From Stomorhina lunata (Eukaryota; Arthropoda; Insecta; Diptera; Rhiniidae), in assembly GCA_933228675.1 (NCBI GenBank), contig OW121744.1:23710640-23774639 (forward strand): a stretch of 64,000 nucleotides of DNA, written 5' to 3'. Shown piece by piece: positions 43,676 to 55,905 of the stretch. Position 1 is the first letter of the stretch. Every line of letters begins with the position of its first letter. Below the pieces are notes generated by a model. It saw only the letters and a program-made list of their open reading frames with translations, had not been told where the DNA came from and made no database searches. The translations under genes were made by a program, and so were the position numbers.

Positions 43676-44504
43676 AATTTATGGCTGAAATAGTAAATGC
43701 CTATTTCACTTGAAACAAGTTATAACTTTTTCATACAAATTTTTCCATTATCACATAAAACTTTAAAACCAAAGAACATTTACATCTTTTTTCTTTTTTA
43801 AATTAGAACCATTATTCAGGGGATGGGACCTACTAATGCAAAAAACAACCCCAATTTATGTTTTCATAAAAATACAGGTGTAATTTTTATTATGTATTTT
43901 AACAGGTAGCAACACAATTCACATTCAATAGTTTTCTTGACATTCTAAAGATCTTTTAGAACGTCTTTTTTTTTTTTTTGAGGTTAGATGATAATTTTTT
44001 TTTTTAGGAATTAATCATAAAAAATATAAAATGTTTTTTCTTTATAAAAAAAAAAAAAAATTAAGATCATTAATTTTTGGGCAGTTCAACAAAAGACTAA
44101 CGAATAAAAGAGAAACCTAACCTTTTTACAAATAAAAGTCATAAGTCATTAAAAACAATTATCAATAGATCTCGGGGGGTATGAATTTCGATAATTAATC
44201 TTGATTAGTGGGAAAAAAAAGGTTCGTAAGTTCAAACAAATGAAATACATAAGTATTTCCTTACTTTTGTAGTGGTTAGATTTTATATGAATAATAATAC
44301 AATTAAATGACTTTCACATTTTATACCAAAGGCAGTTTTTCAAATATAGACATAATATTGGGATTATTTTAGAATAATGGGTTTGGTTTAGAATAGTAGG
44401 ATTAGTTTAGAATAAAAGGTTTCATAGTAAGTTTTATTTAGAAATTTTTAATAATTTAAATTTTAAAAATTTATAAGTCTATAACATAAGTTCTTAAGAA
44501 TTAT
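43676..44504. other. AT-rich spacer, no gene seen
   Basis: Starts with the inverted counterpart of the 37.37 kb flank (CTGAAATAGTAAATGCCTAT). It contains three irregular copies of a TTTAGAATA-AGG phrase at about 44368-44420. No gene. Confidence 0.5.
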
Positions 44505-47345
44505 TGAGATTTTTAGTTAAATAGGGTGATATCTTGAAAGAAATTCTAGTTATAATAAGATATCTTTAAATATCGATAGAAGTATTTCTTTAGATTATTT
44601 TTACTAAAGAAACCATAAAAATCGTTTTTCAAATTGATGAGATAAAACACAAAAGCTTTTGAACCCAAACTCCGGTATAACTCTGGTAATTGGTTGTTGC
44701 CTTTAATAAGTAACTACTCATAGCGTAGCCTATATACATATCTTCATAGATTGATAAAATAATTAATTTAGATGATGTATCTAGGTTCCAATATCTTCAT
44801 AGATTGTTAGAAGAATTTCTCTAGATTATTTTTACTTAAAAAATCACAAAAATCGGTTTAAATATTAACGAGATATAATGCAAAAGCTTTGGTTGTTGTA
44901 TTGGATAAGTAGCTAGTCTATACATTTATAGATTATTTTTACTAAAAAAAATCAAAAAAATCGGTTTAAAAATTAACGAGATATAAACGATAAAACACAA
45001 ACTCTTTTTAACCAAGACTCCTACGTATCTTCGATACGTAGCTAGACATAACATAGCCTATACATTTATAGATTGATAGAATAATTTCTCTAGATTAGTT
45101 TAACTAAATAAATCATAAAAATCGGTTTAAAAATTAACGAGATATGAACGATAAGACACAAACGTTTTTTAACCAAGACTATAAGTAGATAGTCTATACA
45201 TTTATAGATTGTTAGAAGAATTTCTTTTGAATATTTTTTCAGAATAAATTTAAAAAATCGGTTTCAAAATTAACGAGATATGAACGATATAATACAAACG
45301 TATTTAACCAAGAAAATTCAGTTAATTGGTTCTCGTCTTGGATAAGTAGATAGTCTATACATTTATAGATTGAAAGAAGAATTTCTAAAGACTATTTTTA
45401 CTAAAGATATCATTAAAATCGTTTAAAAAATTAATGAGATATAAACGATAAAACAGAAACACTTTTAACCAAGATAATTCAGGTAATTTCTTGTTGTCTT
45501 GGATAAGTGGCTAGTCCACACGTTTATAGATTGGTAGAATAATTTCTATAGATTATTTTTACTAAAAAAATCACAAAAATCGGTTTAAATATTAACGAGA
45601 TATAATGCAAAAGCTTTTTAACCGAAATTCTGGTATATCTCGGATAATTGGTTGTTACCTTTTATAAGTAGCTAGTCTATACATTTATAGATTGATAAAT
45701 TATTTTTTCTAAAAAAAATCATAAAAATCGGTTCAGAAATTAACGAGATATAAACGATAAAACAAAAAAGCTTTTAACCAAGATAATTTCGGAAATTTGC
45801 TGTTGTATTGTTTAAGTGCCTTCTCCACACATTTCAAGATTGATGGAAGATTAGTTTTACTAAATAAATCATAAAAATCGGTTTAAATATTAACGAGATA
45901 TGAGCAATAAGACACAAACCTTTCTTAACCACAATAATTCAGGTAATGTTGTCTTGGATAAGTAGCTAGTCTATACATTTATAGAATGTTAGAAGAATTT
46001 CTTTTGATTATTTTTGCAGAAGAAATTTCAAAAATCGGTTTCAAAATTAACGAGATATGAACGATAAAATACAAACGCTTTTAACCAAGAAAATTCCGTT
46101 AATTGGTTCTCGTCTTGGATAAGTAGATAGTCTATACATTTATAGATTGAAAGAAGAATTTCTAAAGACTATTTTTACTAAAGATATCATAAAAATCGTT
46201 TAAAAAATTAACGAGATATAAACGATAAAACAGAAACACTTTTAACCAAGATAATTCAGGTAATTTCTTGTTGTCTTGGATAAGTGGCTAGTCCACACGT
46301 TTATAGATTGGTAGAATAATTTCTATAGATTATTTTTACTAAATAAATCACAAAAATCGGTTTAAATATTAACGAGATATAATGCAAAAGCTTTTTAACC
46401 GAAATTCTGATATATCTCGGATAATTGGTTGTTACCTTGGATAAGTAGCTAGTCTATACATTTATAGATTGATAAATTATTTTTTGTAAAAAAAATCATA
46501 AAAATCGGTTCAAAAATTAACGAGATATAAACGATAAAACAAAAAAGCTTTTAACCAAGATAATTTCGGAAATTTGCTGTTGTTTAAGTGCCTTCTCCAC
46601 ACATTTGAAGATTGATGGAAGATTAGTTTTACTAAATAAATCATAAAAATCGGTTTAAATATTAACGAGATATGAACAATAGGACACAAACCTTTCTTAA
46701 CCACAATAATTCAGGTAATGTTGTCTAGGATAAGTAGCTAGTCTATACATTTATAGATTGTAAGAAGAATTTCCTTTGATTATTTTTGCAGAAGAAATTT
46801 CAAAAATCGGTTTCAAAATTAACGAGATATGAACGATAGAATACAAACGCTTTTAACCAAGAAAATTCAGTTAATTGGTTCTCGTCTTAAATAAGTAGCT
46901 GGTCTATACATTTATAGATTGAAAGAAGAATTTCTCAAGACTATTTTTACTAAAGATATCACAAAAATCGTTTAAAAATTAACGAGATGTGAACGATAAA
47001 ACAGAAACACTTTTAACCAAGATAATTCAGGTAATTTCTCGTTGTCTTGGATAAGTGGCTATTCTAAACATTTATAGATTGGTAGAATAATTTCTATAGA
47101 TTATTTTTACTAAAGATATCACAAAAATCGGTTTAAATATTAACGAGATATGAACGAGGTAAAATACAAAAGCCTTTTTAACCAAGTTTCCGTAATAAAT
47201 CAGTTAGTTTGGGTAATATTTTAGAAACATAGCTAAACATAGCATAGTCTACACATTTTTTTTTTTTAAAGAAAAAAAAAATCGGTTGAAAAATTAACGA
47301 GATAAAACACAAAAGCCTTATAATCAAAATTACGGGTAAATTAAT
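44505..47345 (+). repeat. Satellite with ~155-bp monomers and ~775-bp higher-order unit
   Basis: About 17 to 18 monomers, each with AAAAATCGGTTTAAAAATTA, ACGAGATATAAACGATAAAA, TTTTAACCAAGATAATTC, TTGTCTTGGATAAGTAGCTA and GTCTATACATTTATAGATTG. Individual variants repeat at long range. GCTAGTCCACACGTTTATAG is at about 45512 and 46289 (offset 777), and GTGCCTTCTCCACACATTT at about 45817 and 46589 (offset 772). A partial third unit starts near 46900. Five monomers therefore form a higher-order unit that is at least duplicated. An isolated related monomer sits at 54543-54640. Confidence 0.93.
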
Positions 47346-47990
47346 TGATTTCTAATTAAATAAGTAAGAAATTATTGTCTATCAAGTCCAATCGTAATAT
47401 ACCTTCGATCTCTGAACTAGATCACAATTTTTAAGTTTTAGACATTCCGGAAAATTTCGGAATAAAGGTTATATGGAAGCTATGGCCGAATAATATTAAT
47501 CAAAAAAACTTGATAAAGTGGTTCCTTGAAAACTGGAGTTATACCTAAGAAACAAACCATTTGCACTGAATTTGGACCTAAAATCCGTTTTAACATGACA
47601 TTTCATATAATTTTATAAAATCTTGCTAACGAGGGTCTGTCTAAATGGGGACCGATTGACACTGTTTTGTGAATGATATGAAAACATTTCATAAGTGATT
47701 TTTATATTCATATGTTATTCGTTATCATTTAGATAGTCTTCGAGATTAGGAGTTTTATGAGGGCAATGTTAAAGTGAGGACCAATTCCTATAAATTTTGG
47801 AGCATGGATAGGCTTTCATATATTATTTGAAATGAATTTGTTTTAATCTACCATTTGATAAAATTTTTGTTATTTCTGGGGTAAGGGTTATATCAGAGCT
47901 ATGGTGAAATGTGAACCAAATCTCACGTTTTAGTGGTGGGCCAAATTTCTATCTGTGTATCTCTTCTGAATCCTAACAAAAATTATGCAT
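47346..47990 (+). mobile_element. Decayed family A interior
   Basis: Phrases of the type GGGTCTGTCTAAATGGGGAC (about 47632), GCAATGTTAAAGTGAGGACC (about 47763) and AGAGCTATGGTGAAATGTGA (about 47897) match the internal repeat of family A in the plus orientation. The inverted termini are not recognisable, so it is an internal or heavily diverged fragment. Confidence 0.55.
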
Positions 47991-48039
47991 TTTGAAGCTA
48001 ATGGAAACTGATATTAAAAATGGGTCGCTTGGGACAAAA

Positions 48040-49030
48040 TCAAGACGGTCGTGCTCGAATGGCAGTCAGCCGGAGCAAAGACTTTATAATATAGATATGT
48101 TGCCCTTCCATATATTGATTTGCTGTATGGTCGTTTTGAAAACTCCCACAAAAAAGAGAGTTTACCGCTTTTACTCTAACTTGGAAACAACTAATGGAGA
48201 CTGTTATCGAATGAGAGAATGCTAAGACACACACACGTACTTTAATTTCACTTTTGGCAGAAAAAATGTATGAAGTATATTTATGTATATTATAGCCTTT
48301 GGCCGGGGTAAACTATATCCAAACCAGGTTTAACTGCCACGAAGGTTTAGCTCTGTATTTGGTAGGATTTGTACTATTTGGACTTCCATGAAGTTTTTGC
48401 TTTGTGTTTCGATAGAATTGTGAATCTTTGAATCTCTACTAAATCGCAACAAAATTGATTCGTTTTTGAAACGAATGAAAACTGGTAAAAAAAAAAATGG
48501 ATCAATTAACACAACATCAAGATGTTCGTCTGCCGGAGCAAAGACTCTATAATATAAAAATGTTGCACTTCCATACATTGATTTTTGGTATGGTAGTTTT
48601 GAAAACTCCCACAAAAAATAGAATATACCGCTTTTACTCTAATTCGGAAATAGCTAATGAAGACGATTATAAACTAAGAGAAAGCTAAGGCCCATACACG
48701 TGCTTAACTTTAATTTCACTTTTGACAGAAAAAATGTATGAAGTGCTATGTCTATGTATATTATATATATAGTCTTTGGTCGGGGTAAACTATATCCAAA
48801 CCAGGTTTGACTGCCGCAAAGATTTAGCTCAGTATTTGGTAGAGACTCATGAACTGTTTTAATACGACTTCCATGAAGTTTTTGCTTTGTGTTTGATAGG
48901 ATTGGCTAGGACTCACGAGCTACAACCAAACTCTTAATTAAATCATGTACTGTGAAGATTTAGATCGTCTAAAGTAAGTTTGCGTCTTTGGCCAATAAAA
49001 GAGGAGTTGTCTTTGATAAGAATAGTTCAG
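48040..49030 (+). repeat. Dispersed repeat family B, tandem pair
   Basis: Two copies with an offset of about 463 bp (for example TTGCCCTTCCATATATTGAT near 48100 and TTGCACTTCCATACATTGAT near 48563). A 52-codon open frame ending in TAA is present in both, but the 24 differences I count between them fall 8, 8 and 8 on codon positions 1, 2 and 3. That argues against coding constraint. The second halves share GGGGTAAACTATATCCAAAC and ACTTCCATGAAGTTTTTGCT. The unit also matches 20905-21240 and, in its second half, 54650-54940. Confidence 0.85.
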
Positions 49031-50345
49031 TTAGGAGGTTCAGGGAGTTCAGTTAGGAGGTTCATATACATCCAAATTCATATAGTTCAAACTTAGCACC
49101 AAGTAATTTCTACCTGTTCCCGTCTAAGGCAACTGATTTGGCTGGTGAAAGTTTGTCTCGAGAGAGGTTAGCAAAAATCGGTTGCCATAGGAATAGGAAG
49201 TTATGGAAGGAAGTTATCTGACAAAAAGGTTCATATTTGATATATATTAGATCGGTCCACTTTGTATATACTCAATTAAGCCCAAATTTTTGTACAAAAA
49301 TAAAAGAGATCTTTTTACTAGACCTAATATTATTTCAAGAAATATTACATTTGTATGTTAATTTTGAAAAATTGTTGGCTGCAATCAAATCAGAGTCATC
49401 ATGATCAGCTCTAGTAAAGGGCCCTCATGTGCAATTTTCATATAAATTCAATACTTACATTAATATTTTCAAAACCTTTTCTTACCTAAAATGAAAAGAA
49501 AATTAAAAAAAAAATAGATTAGAATTATATTTCAAAGTAAAAAAAATAATCAGAAAATTCGAAAAAAAAACATGATTTAATTTCAAGATTTTGGAATAAA
49601 CTGAAACCGGTTTAGATATTTAAAAAAAAAAAAAACTATAAATAAATGGGGGATTCACAAGCTGTTTTATCATGTCATAGTGTTAAAAGAACAAAAATCT
49701 TAATTTCGTTATTTAAGTTTTTGTATTTTTTTGTAGCTTTCAAATTTTTTGAAAAATTTTAAAATTTTAACTTAAAGACTAAATAGCAAAATATCACACC
49801 TTGTGAATCCCTTAACTATATTTTGGGCTTATTTTATAATAATAAAAAAATGTAGTTTCTTTATATTAAGTAATCAAGGTTATGACTTGCTAAGGTTTAA
49901 TTTTTGTACTTTTAATATTTTCATGCTTCATGGAAAATATGTATCATCATAATGATGATGATCATTATCATTATGAGCCCCTATATAATAAAACAATTAA
50001 ATATTATTTGTAAATAAATGAATTAAACAAAAAAAAACTCAGGTACAAGTTTGAAAGCGACATTTGGAGAAAAAAAAATAAAAGATCCCCTTCTAAAAAA
50101 AAATGTATGTACCAGACGCAAATATACAAAAGTTAATTATTTTATGCTGGTAGAGAGATCAGAGTGTAGTAGAATATGAGAGTGCTACATTGATCACTAA
50201 ACATTAAGTGAATTCAATAAATACAGAAAAAAAATTAATTTACTTTTAGGCTTAATGACAGTGGGACACATAAGATTAAAATTATGACAATGAAATCCAG
50301 TTTTTTAAAAGATCTGCTCGATTAACAAGGAGAACATTCACACAA
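49031..50345. other. Low-copy AT-rich spacer
   Basis: Starts with a small direct duplication of AGTTCAGTTAGGAGGTTCA (about 49025 and 49044). A GATGATGATCATTATC stretch near 49953-49975 is a short imperfect palindrome. No gene is seen. Confidence 0.5.
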
Positions 50346-50349
50346 CCAT

Positions 50350-53300
50350 TTTTTATAAAATTTTTATACCAAAAAATTTTCGTTAAAATTTTTATAACGA
50401 AAAAATTTCGATTAAATTTTTACATCGAAAAATTTTCTATGTAAAATTTTTGTATCAGAAAATTTTCTATCTAAAATTTTTTTATCGGAAAATTTTTTAT
50501 CTAAAATTTTTGTATCGAAAAATTTTCTATGTAAAATTTTTATATCGAAAAATTTTCTATATAAAATTTTTATATCGAAAAATTTTCTATATAAAATTTT
50601 TATATCGAAAAGTTTTCTATATAAAATTTTTATATCGAAAAATTTTCTATACAAAATTTTTATATCGAAAAATTTTCTATATAAAATTTTTATATCGAAA
50701 AATTTTCTATACAAAATTTTTATATCAAAAAATTTTCTATATATTTAAAATTTTTATATCGAAAAATTTTCTATATAAAACTTTTATATCGAAAAATTTT
50801 CTATATAAAAATTTTTATATTGAAAAATTTTCGATAAAATTTTTATATTGAAAAATTTTCTATATAAAATTTTTATATCAAAAAATTTTCTATATAAAAT
50901 TTTTATATCAAAAAATTTTCTATATAAAATTTTTATATCGACAAATTTTCTATATAATATTTTTATATCGAAAAATTTTCTATATAAAATTTTTATATCA
51001 AAAAATTTTCTATATATTTAAAATTTTTATATCGAAAAATTTTCTATATAAAATTTTTATATCGAAAAATTTTCTATATAAAATTTTTATATCGAAAAAA
51101 TTTCTATATAAAATTTTTATATCGACAAATTTTCTATATAAAATTTTTATATCGAAAAATTTTCTATATAAAATTTTTATATTGAAAAATATTCTATATA
51201 AAATGTTTATATCGAAAAATGTTCTATATACAATTTTTATATCGAAAAATTTTCTATATAAAATTTTTATATCGAAAAATTATATATATAAAATTTTTAT
51301 ATCGAAAAATTTTCTATATAAAATTTTTATATCGAAAAAATTTCTATATACAATTTTTATATCGAAAAATTTTCTATATAATATATTTATATCGAAAAAT
51401 TTTCTATATAAAATTTTTATATCGAAAAATTTTCTATATAAAATTTTTATATCGAAAAATTTTCTATATAAAATTTTTATATTGAAAAATTTTCGATAAA
51501 ATTTTTCTATCGAAAAATTTTCTATATAAAATTTTTATATCAAAAAATTTCTGTATAAAATGTTTAATATCGAAAAATTTTGTATAAAATTTTTGTATCG
51601 AAAAATTGTCTATAAAATTTTTATATCGAAAAATTTTCTATAAAATTTTTATATAGAACAAATTTTCTATAAAATTTTTACATCGAAAAATTTTTTATAT
51701 AAAATTTTTATATGGAAAAAAATTCTATAAAATATTTATACCGAACATTTTTTTATAAAATTTTTATACCGAAAAGTCTTTTATAAAATTTTTATATTAA
51801 AATATTTTCGACAAAATTTTTATATCGAAAAATATTCTATAAAATGTTTGTAACGGAAAAATTTCTATAAAATTTTTATAAAGAAAAATTTTCAAAAAAA
51901 TTTTTATGTCGAAAAATTTTCTATAAAATTTTTATATCGAAAAATTTTATACCGAAAAATTTTCTATAAAATTTTTGAATCAAAAAATCTCTGTAACATT
52001 TTTATTTTAAAAAATTTTCTATGTAAAATTTTTATATCAACAAATTTTATTTGTAAGATTTTGATATCGGAAAATTTTCTATGTAAAATTTTTATATCGA
52101 AAAATTTTCTATAAATTGATATAATTCTTTACAAAATTTTTTTAAGGAAAATTTTTATAGCAAAAAATTTTATATAAAATTTTTACATCGAAAAATTTTC
52201 TACAAAAATTTTATTTTTAAAAATTTTCTATGTAAAATTTTATATCAAAAAATTTTATATGTAAAATTTTATATTAAAAAAATTTTATATGTAAAATTTT
52301 TAAGTCGAAAAATTTTCTATAAAATTTTTATAACAAAAAATTTTTCATAAAATTTTTTTAACAAAAAATTTTCTATAAAGTTTTTATATCGAAAAATTTT
52401 TTATAAAATTTGTATATCGAACAAATTTTTTTATAAAATTTTTATACCAAACAAATTTTTTATAAAATTTTTATACCGAACAACTTTTTTATAAAATTTT
52501 TATATCGAACAAATTTTCTATAAAAATTTTTATATCAAAAAATTTTCTATAAAATTTTTATATTGAAAAATTTTCTATAAAATTTGTATATCGAAAAGTT
52601 TTCTATAAAATTTTTATATCAAAAAATTTTGTATAAAATTTTTATATTGAAAAGTTTTCTACAAAATTTTTATATTGAAAAATTTTCTATAAAATTTGTA
52701 TATCGAAAAGTTTTCTATAAAATTTTTATACCAACAAATTTTCTATAAAATTTTTATATTCAAAAATTTTCTTAAAAATGTTTATAACAAAAAATTGTCG
52801 GTAAAATTTTTATATCAAAAATTTCTCTAAAAAAAATTTATATATAAAAATTTTCTAAAAAAAAAAATTTAAATAGAAAAATTTTCTAAGAAATTTTTAT
52901 AACGGAAAATTGTCTATAACATTTTTATACCAAACAAATTTTCTATAAAATTTTTATATCGAACAAATTTTCTATAAAATTTTTATATCGAAAAATTTTC
53001 TATAAAATTTTTATATCGAAAAATTTTTGTAAAATTTTATATCGAAAAATTTTCTATAAAATTTTTATATCGAAAAATTTTATACCGAAAAATTTTCTAT
53101 AAAATTTTTGAATCAAAAAATCTCTGTAACATTTTTATTTTAAAAAATTTTCTATGTAAAATTTTTATATCAAAAAATTTTATTTGTAAGATTTTGATAT
53201 CGGAAAATTTTCTATGTAAAATTTTTATATCGAAAAATTTTCTATAAATTGATATAATTCTTTACAAAATTTTTTTAAGGAAAATTTTTATAGCAAAAAA

Positions 53301-54540
53301 TTTTATATAAAATTTTTACATCGAAAAATTTTCTACAAAAATTTTATTTTTAAAAATTTTCTATGTAAAATTTTATATCAAAAAATGTTATATGCAAAAT
53401 TTTATATTAAAAAAATTTTATATGTAAAATTTTTAAGTCGAAAAATTTTCTATAAAATTTTTATAACAAAAAATTTTTCATAAAATTTTTTTAACAAAAA
53501 ATTTTCTATAAAGTTTTTATACCGAAAAGTTTTCTATAAAATTTTTATATCGAACAAATTTTTTATAAAATTTTTATACCGAACAAATTTTTTATAAAAT
53601 TTTTATACCGAACAACTTTTTTATAAAATTTTTATATCGAACAAATTTTCTATAAAAATTTTTATATCAAAAAATTTTCTATAAAATTTTTATATTGAAA
53701 AATTTTCTATAAAATTTGTATATCGAAAAGTTTTCTATAAAATTTTTATATCAAAAAATTTTGTATAAAATTTGTATATTGAAAAATTTTCTATAAAATT
53801 TTTATATTGAAAAATTTTCTATAAAATTTGTATATCGAAAAGTTTTCTATAAAATTTTTATACCAAAAAATTTTCTATAAAATTTTTATATTAAAAAATT
53901 TTCTTAAAAATGTTTATAACAAAAAATTGTCGGTAAAATTTTTATATCAAAAATTTTTCTAAAAAAAATTTATATATAAAAATTTTCTAAAAATGGAAAC
54001 ATTTTCTAAGAAATTTTTATAACGAAAAATTGTCTATAACATTTTTATACCAAACAAATTTTATATAAAATTTTTATATCGAACAAATTTTCTATAAAAT
54101 TTTTATATCGAAAAATTTTCTATAAAATTTTTATATCTAAAAATTTTTGTAAAATTTTATATCGAAAAATTTTCGATAAAATTTTGATATCGAAAAATTG
54201 TCTTTAGAATTTTTATATAGAAAAATTTTCATTAAAATTTTTACATTAAAAAGTTTTTCTATAAAATTTATTTATATCGTAAAATTTGCAATAAAATTTG
54301 TATATCAAAAAATTTTCGATAAAATTTTTATATCAAACATTTTCGATAAGATTTTTTAATACAAAACTTTTGAATAAAATTTGTATATCGAAAAATTTTG
54401 GTTAATTTTTTTTTTTTTTTTTTTAAAAATTTTATATCGAAAAATTTTTTTTATCAAAATTTGTTTATCGAAATATTTCCTATAAATAAATTTAAATCGA
54501 AAAAATTTTCTATCAAAACTTAAATATCGAAAAAATTCTG
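50350..54540 (+). repeat. 28/30-bp A/T minisatellite array (ATATCG type) with ~1.13-kb higher-order repeat
   Basis: This is the largest array, about 145 monomers. From about 50450 to 51550 the unit is 30 bp (TTTTTATATCGAAAAA, TTTTCTATATAAAA), exact in register. From about 51560 on it is 28 bp (CTATAAAA instead of CTATATAAAA). A block of irregular monomers is duplicated: CTCTGTAACATTTTTATTTT is at 51990 and 53123, GATATAATTCTTTAC at 52118 and 53251 (offset 1133 each), and the ATTGTCGGTAAAA landmark at offset 1132. The two units together span about 51905-54150. Open frames (up to 133 residues, 50450-50851) are artefacts of the 30-bp section. Confidence 0.95.
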
Positions 54541-54542
54541 TA

Positions 54543-54940
54543 TTGATATCTTGAAAGAAAGATACAATTTCTCTTATTGATTTTTTCTAAGTAAATCATA
54601 AAATCGGTGTAAAAATTAACGAGATATGGACCAACGTAAATTTACAATAACAGAAAGCCAAAAATGTTGTGGTCAAATGGCAAACAGCCGTTTAAAACGA
54701 TGTTCAAGCTTGGATTGACTGTCAGTAGTGTTTTGCTTTGTGTTTAGTGGGATTTGCGGGGAATCAATCTCTCCCGCTGCCAAACTCGATAATGAACTGT
54801 CAAAAATTAGCACGTCTGAATGAAGTAAGCAATCCCTTAAAAGCTGCTTGCTTTGGCCCACAGAAGAGTTGTCAGATCGCACACCTCGATAATTTCTTGT
54901 CAGAAGCTTAGACAAAGTTTAAATTTTTGATTGACAATTT
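54543..54940 (+). repeat. Isolated 155-bp satellite monomer fused to family B fragment
   Basis: 54543-54640 carries TTGATATCTTGAAAGAAAGA and AAATCGGTGTAAAAATTAAC, followed by GAGATATGG, matching the 44.5-47.3 kb satellite. It is followed by a family B second-half fragment (TGTTTTGCTTTGTGTTTAGT, and GCTTTGGCCCACAGAAGAGT comparable to 49.0 kb). The same two families are also near neighbours at 47.3-48.0 kb. Confidence 0.65.
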
Positions 54941-55905
54941 TGACATTCTGTTTCACTGTCCACACGCACTTTATGTAAAACATTCGTTGACTACTACATG
55001 AGTAATAAATGTTTTTAATGTCTTTGTATGTACAAAATATTTATATAGATATAAAAATGAAACATCATCATGATTTCATTAAAAAAAAAACTGACTGACT
55101 TCATACTCGAACAGAGTTGTTGTCGCACCGAGATAGAGAGACGGACACGCACGACCTGAAGAAGACAAGTTCAAGGCCTTTTTTGGTTCATTGTAGAAAA
55201 GAAGTGAAACAAAAAAAAAAAACATTTTAAGCTGTTGCTATTGCTGGTACTGTCAAGTTGGTCTTAAAGTTTCTATATTGGTTTGCTTTAATGGATGGAT
55301 GGATGGTCGGTTGGTTGGTTGGTTGTTTGCTAGTTTGGCTATGGATGGTACGATGTTAGTCGGGTTATTTGCCTGATTCGATCGTTGTTGGTTAGTTAAT
55401 GTGAACAATTATAATTTGAAATTATGTGTGTGCGTAATTTTTATGATTTGTTGTTAGTAAGTAAGCAACCATCCAACCAACCAACCAGTCACATAAAACA
55501 TTGTAAGATGTACAAATAAATGTATACGCATGTACAACAATCAGCTAAATCACCAAATTTAATGATTTCTTTGGAATTATGATTAATTAGTGTTAATTAC
55601 ACGCTTTTATTTCCAACTAAGCAACCAATATTGCCAACACTAGAAAACAAGAACAACAACAACAAAGCCAACAATGCCAACAAGATGTCGACGTTCGAGG
55701 ATTAGGAAACACATTTGTATACCCTACGCCATCTTTGGTGGGAAAGGAATATATTGGTCTTGTCGAAATTTAAGTATACCACCAAATCAAAATTTTTCTT
55801 TGCGTCCATAAAAACCCTTCATTTCCGATATTCATACTTTTTCTCACAAAACCTTCAACCTCATCATTAACCCATTTGGAAGCTGTTTTGATGTTTTATA
55901 TCAAA
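54941..55905. other. Low-copy spacer with simple repeats
   Basis: Comparatively complex sequence. It has a GGATGGATGGATGG/GGTTGGTTGGTTGG tract at about 55291-55330 and its rough complement CCAACCAACCAACC at about 55470-55486. An AAC/CAA-rich stretch lies at about 55645-55680. No reading frame or element is recognised, although a TATACCCT..CATCTTTGGTGG phrase at 55718-55741 resembles the family A terminus. Confidence 0.5.

Noticed and set aside
48040..48688. Conserved open frame in the two family B copies (PEQRLYNI..ML.FH...VVLKTPTK), possible small gene
   Set aside because: Hand codon alignment of the two copies gives 24 differences spread 8/8/8 over codon positions, so no coding constraint is visible. 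The 20.9 kb copy breaks the frame, and I recognise no family.
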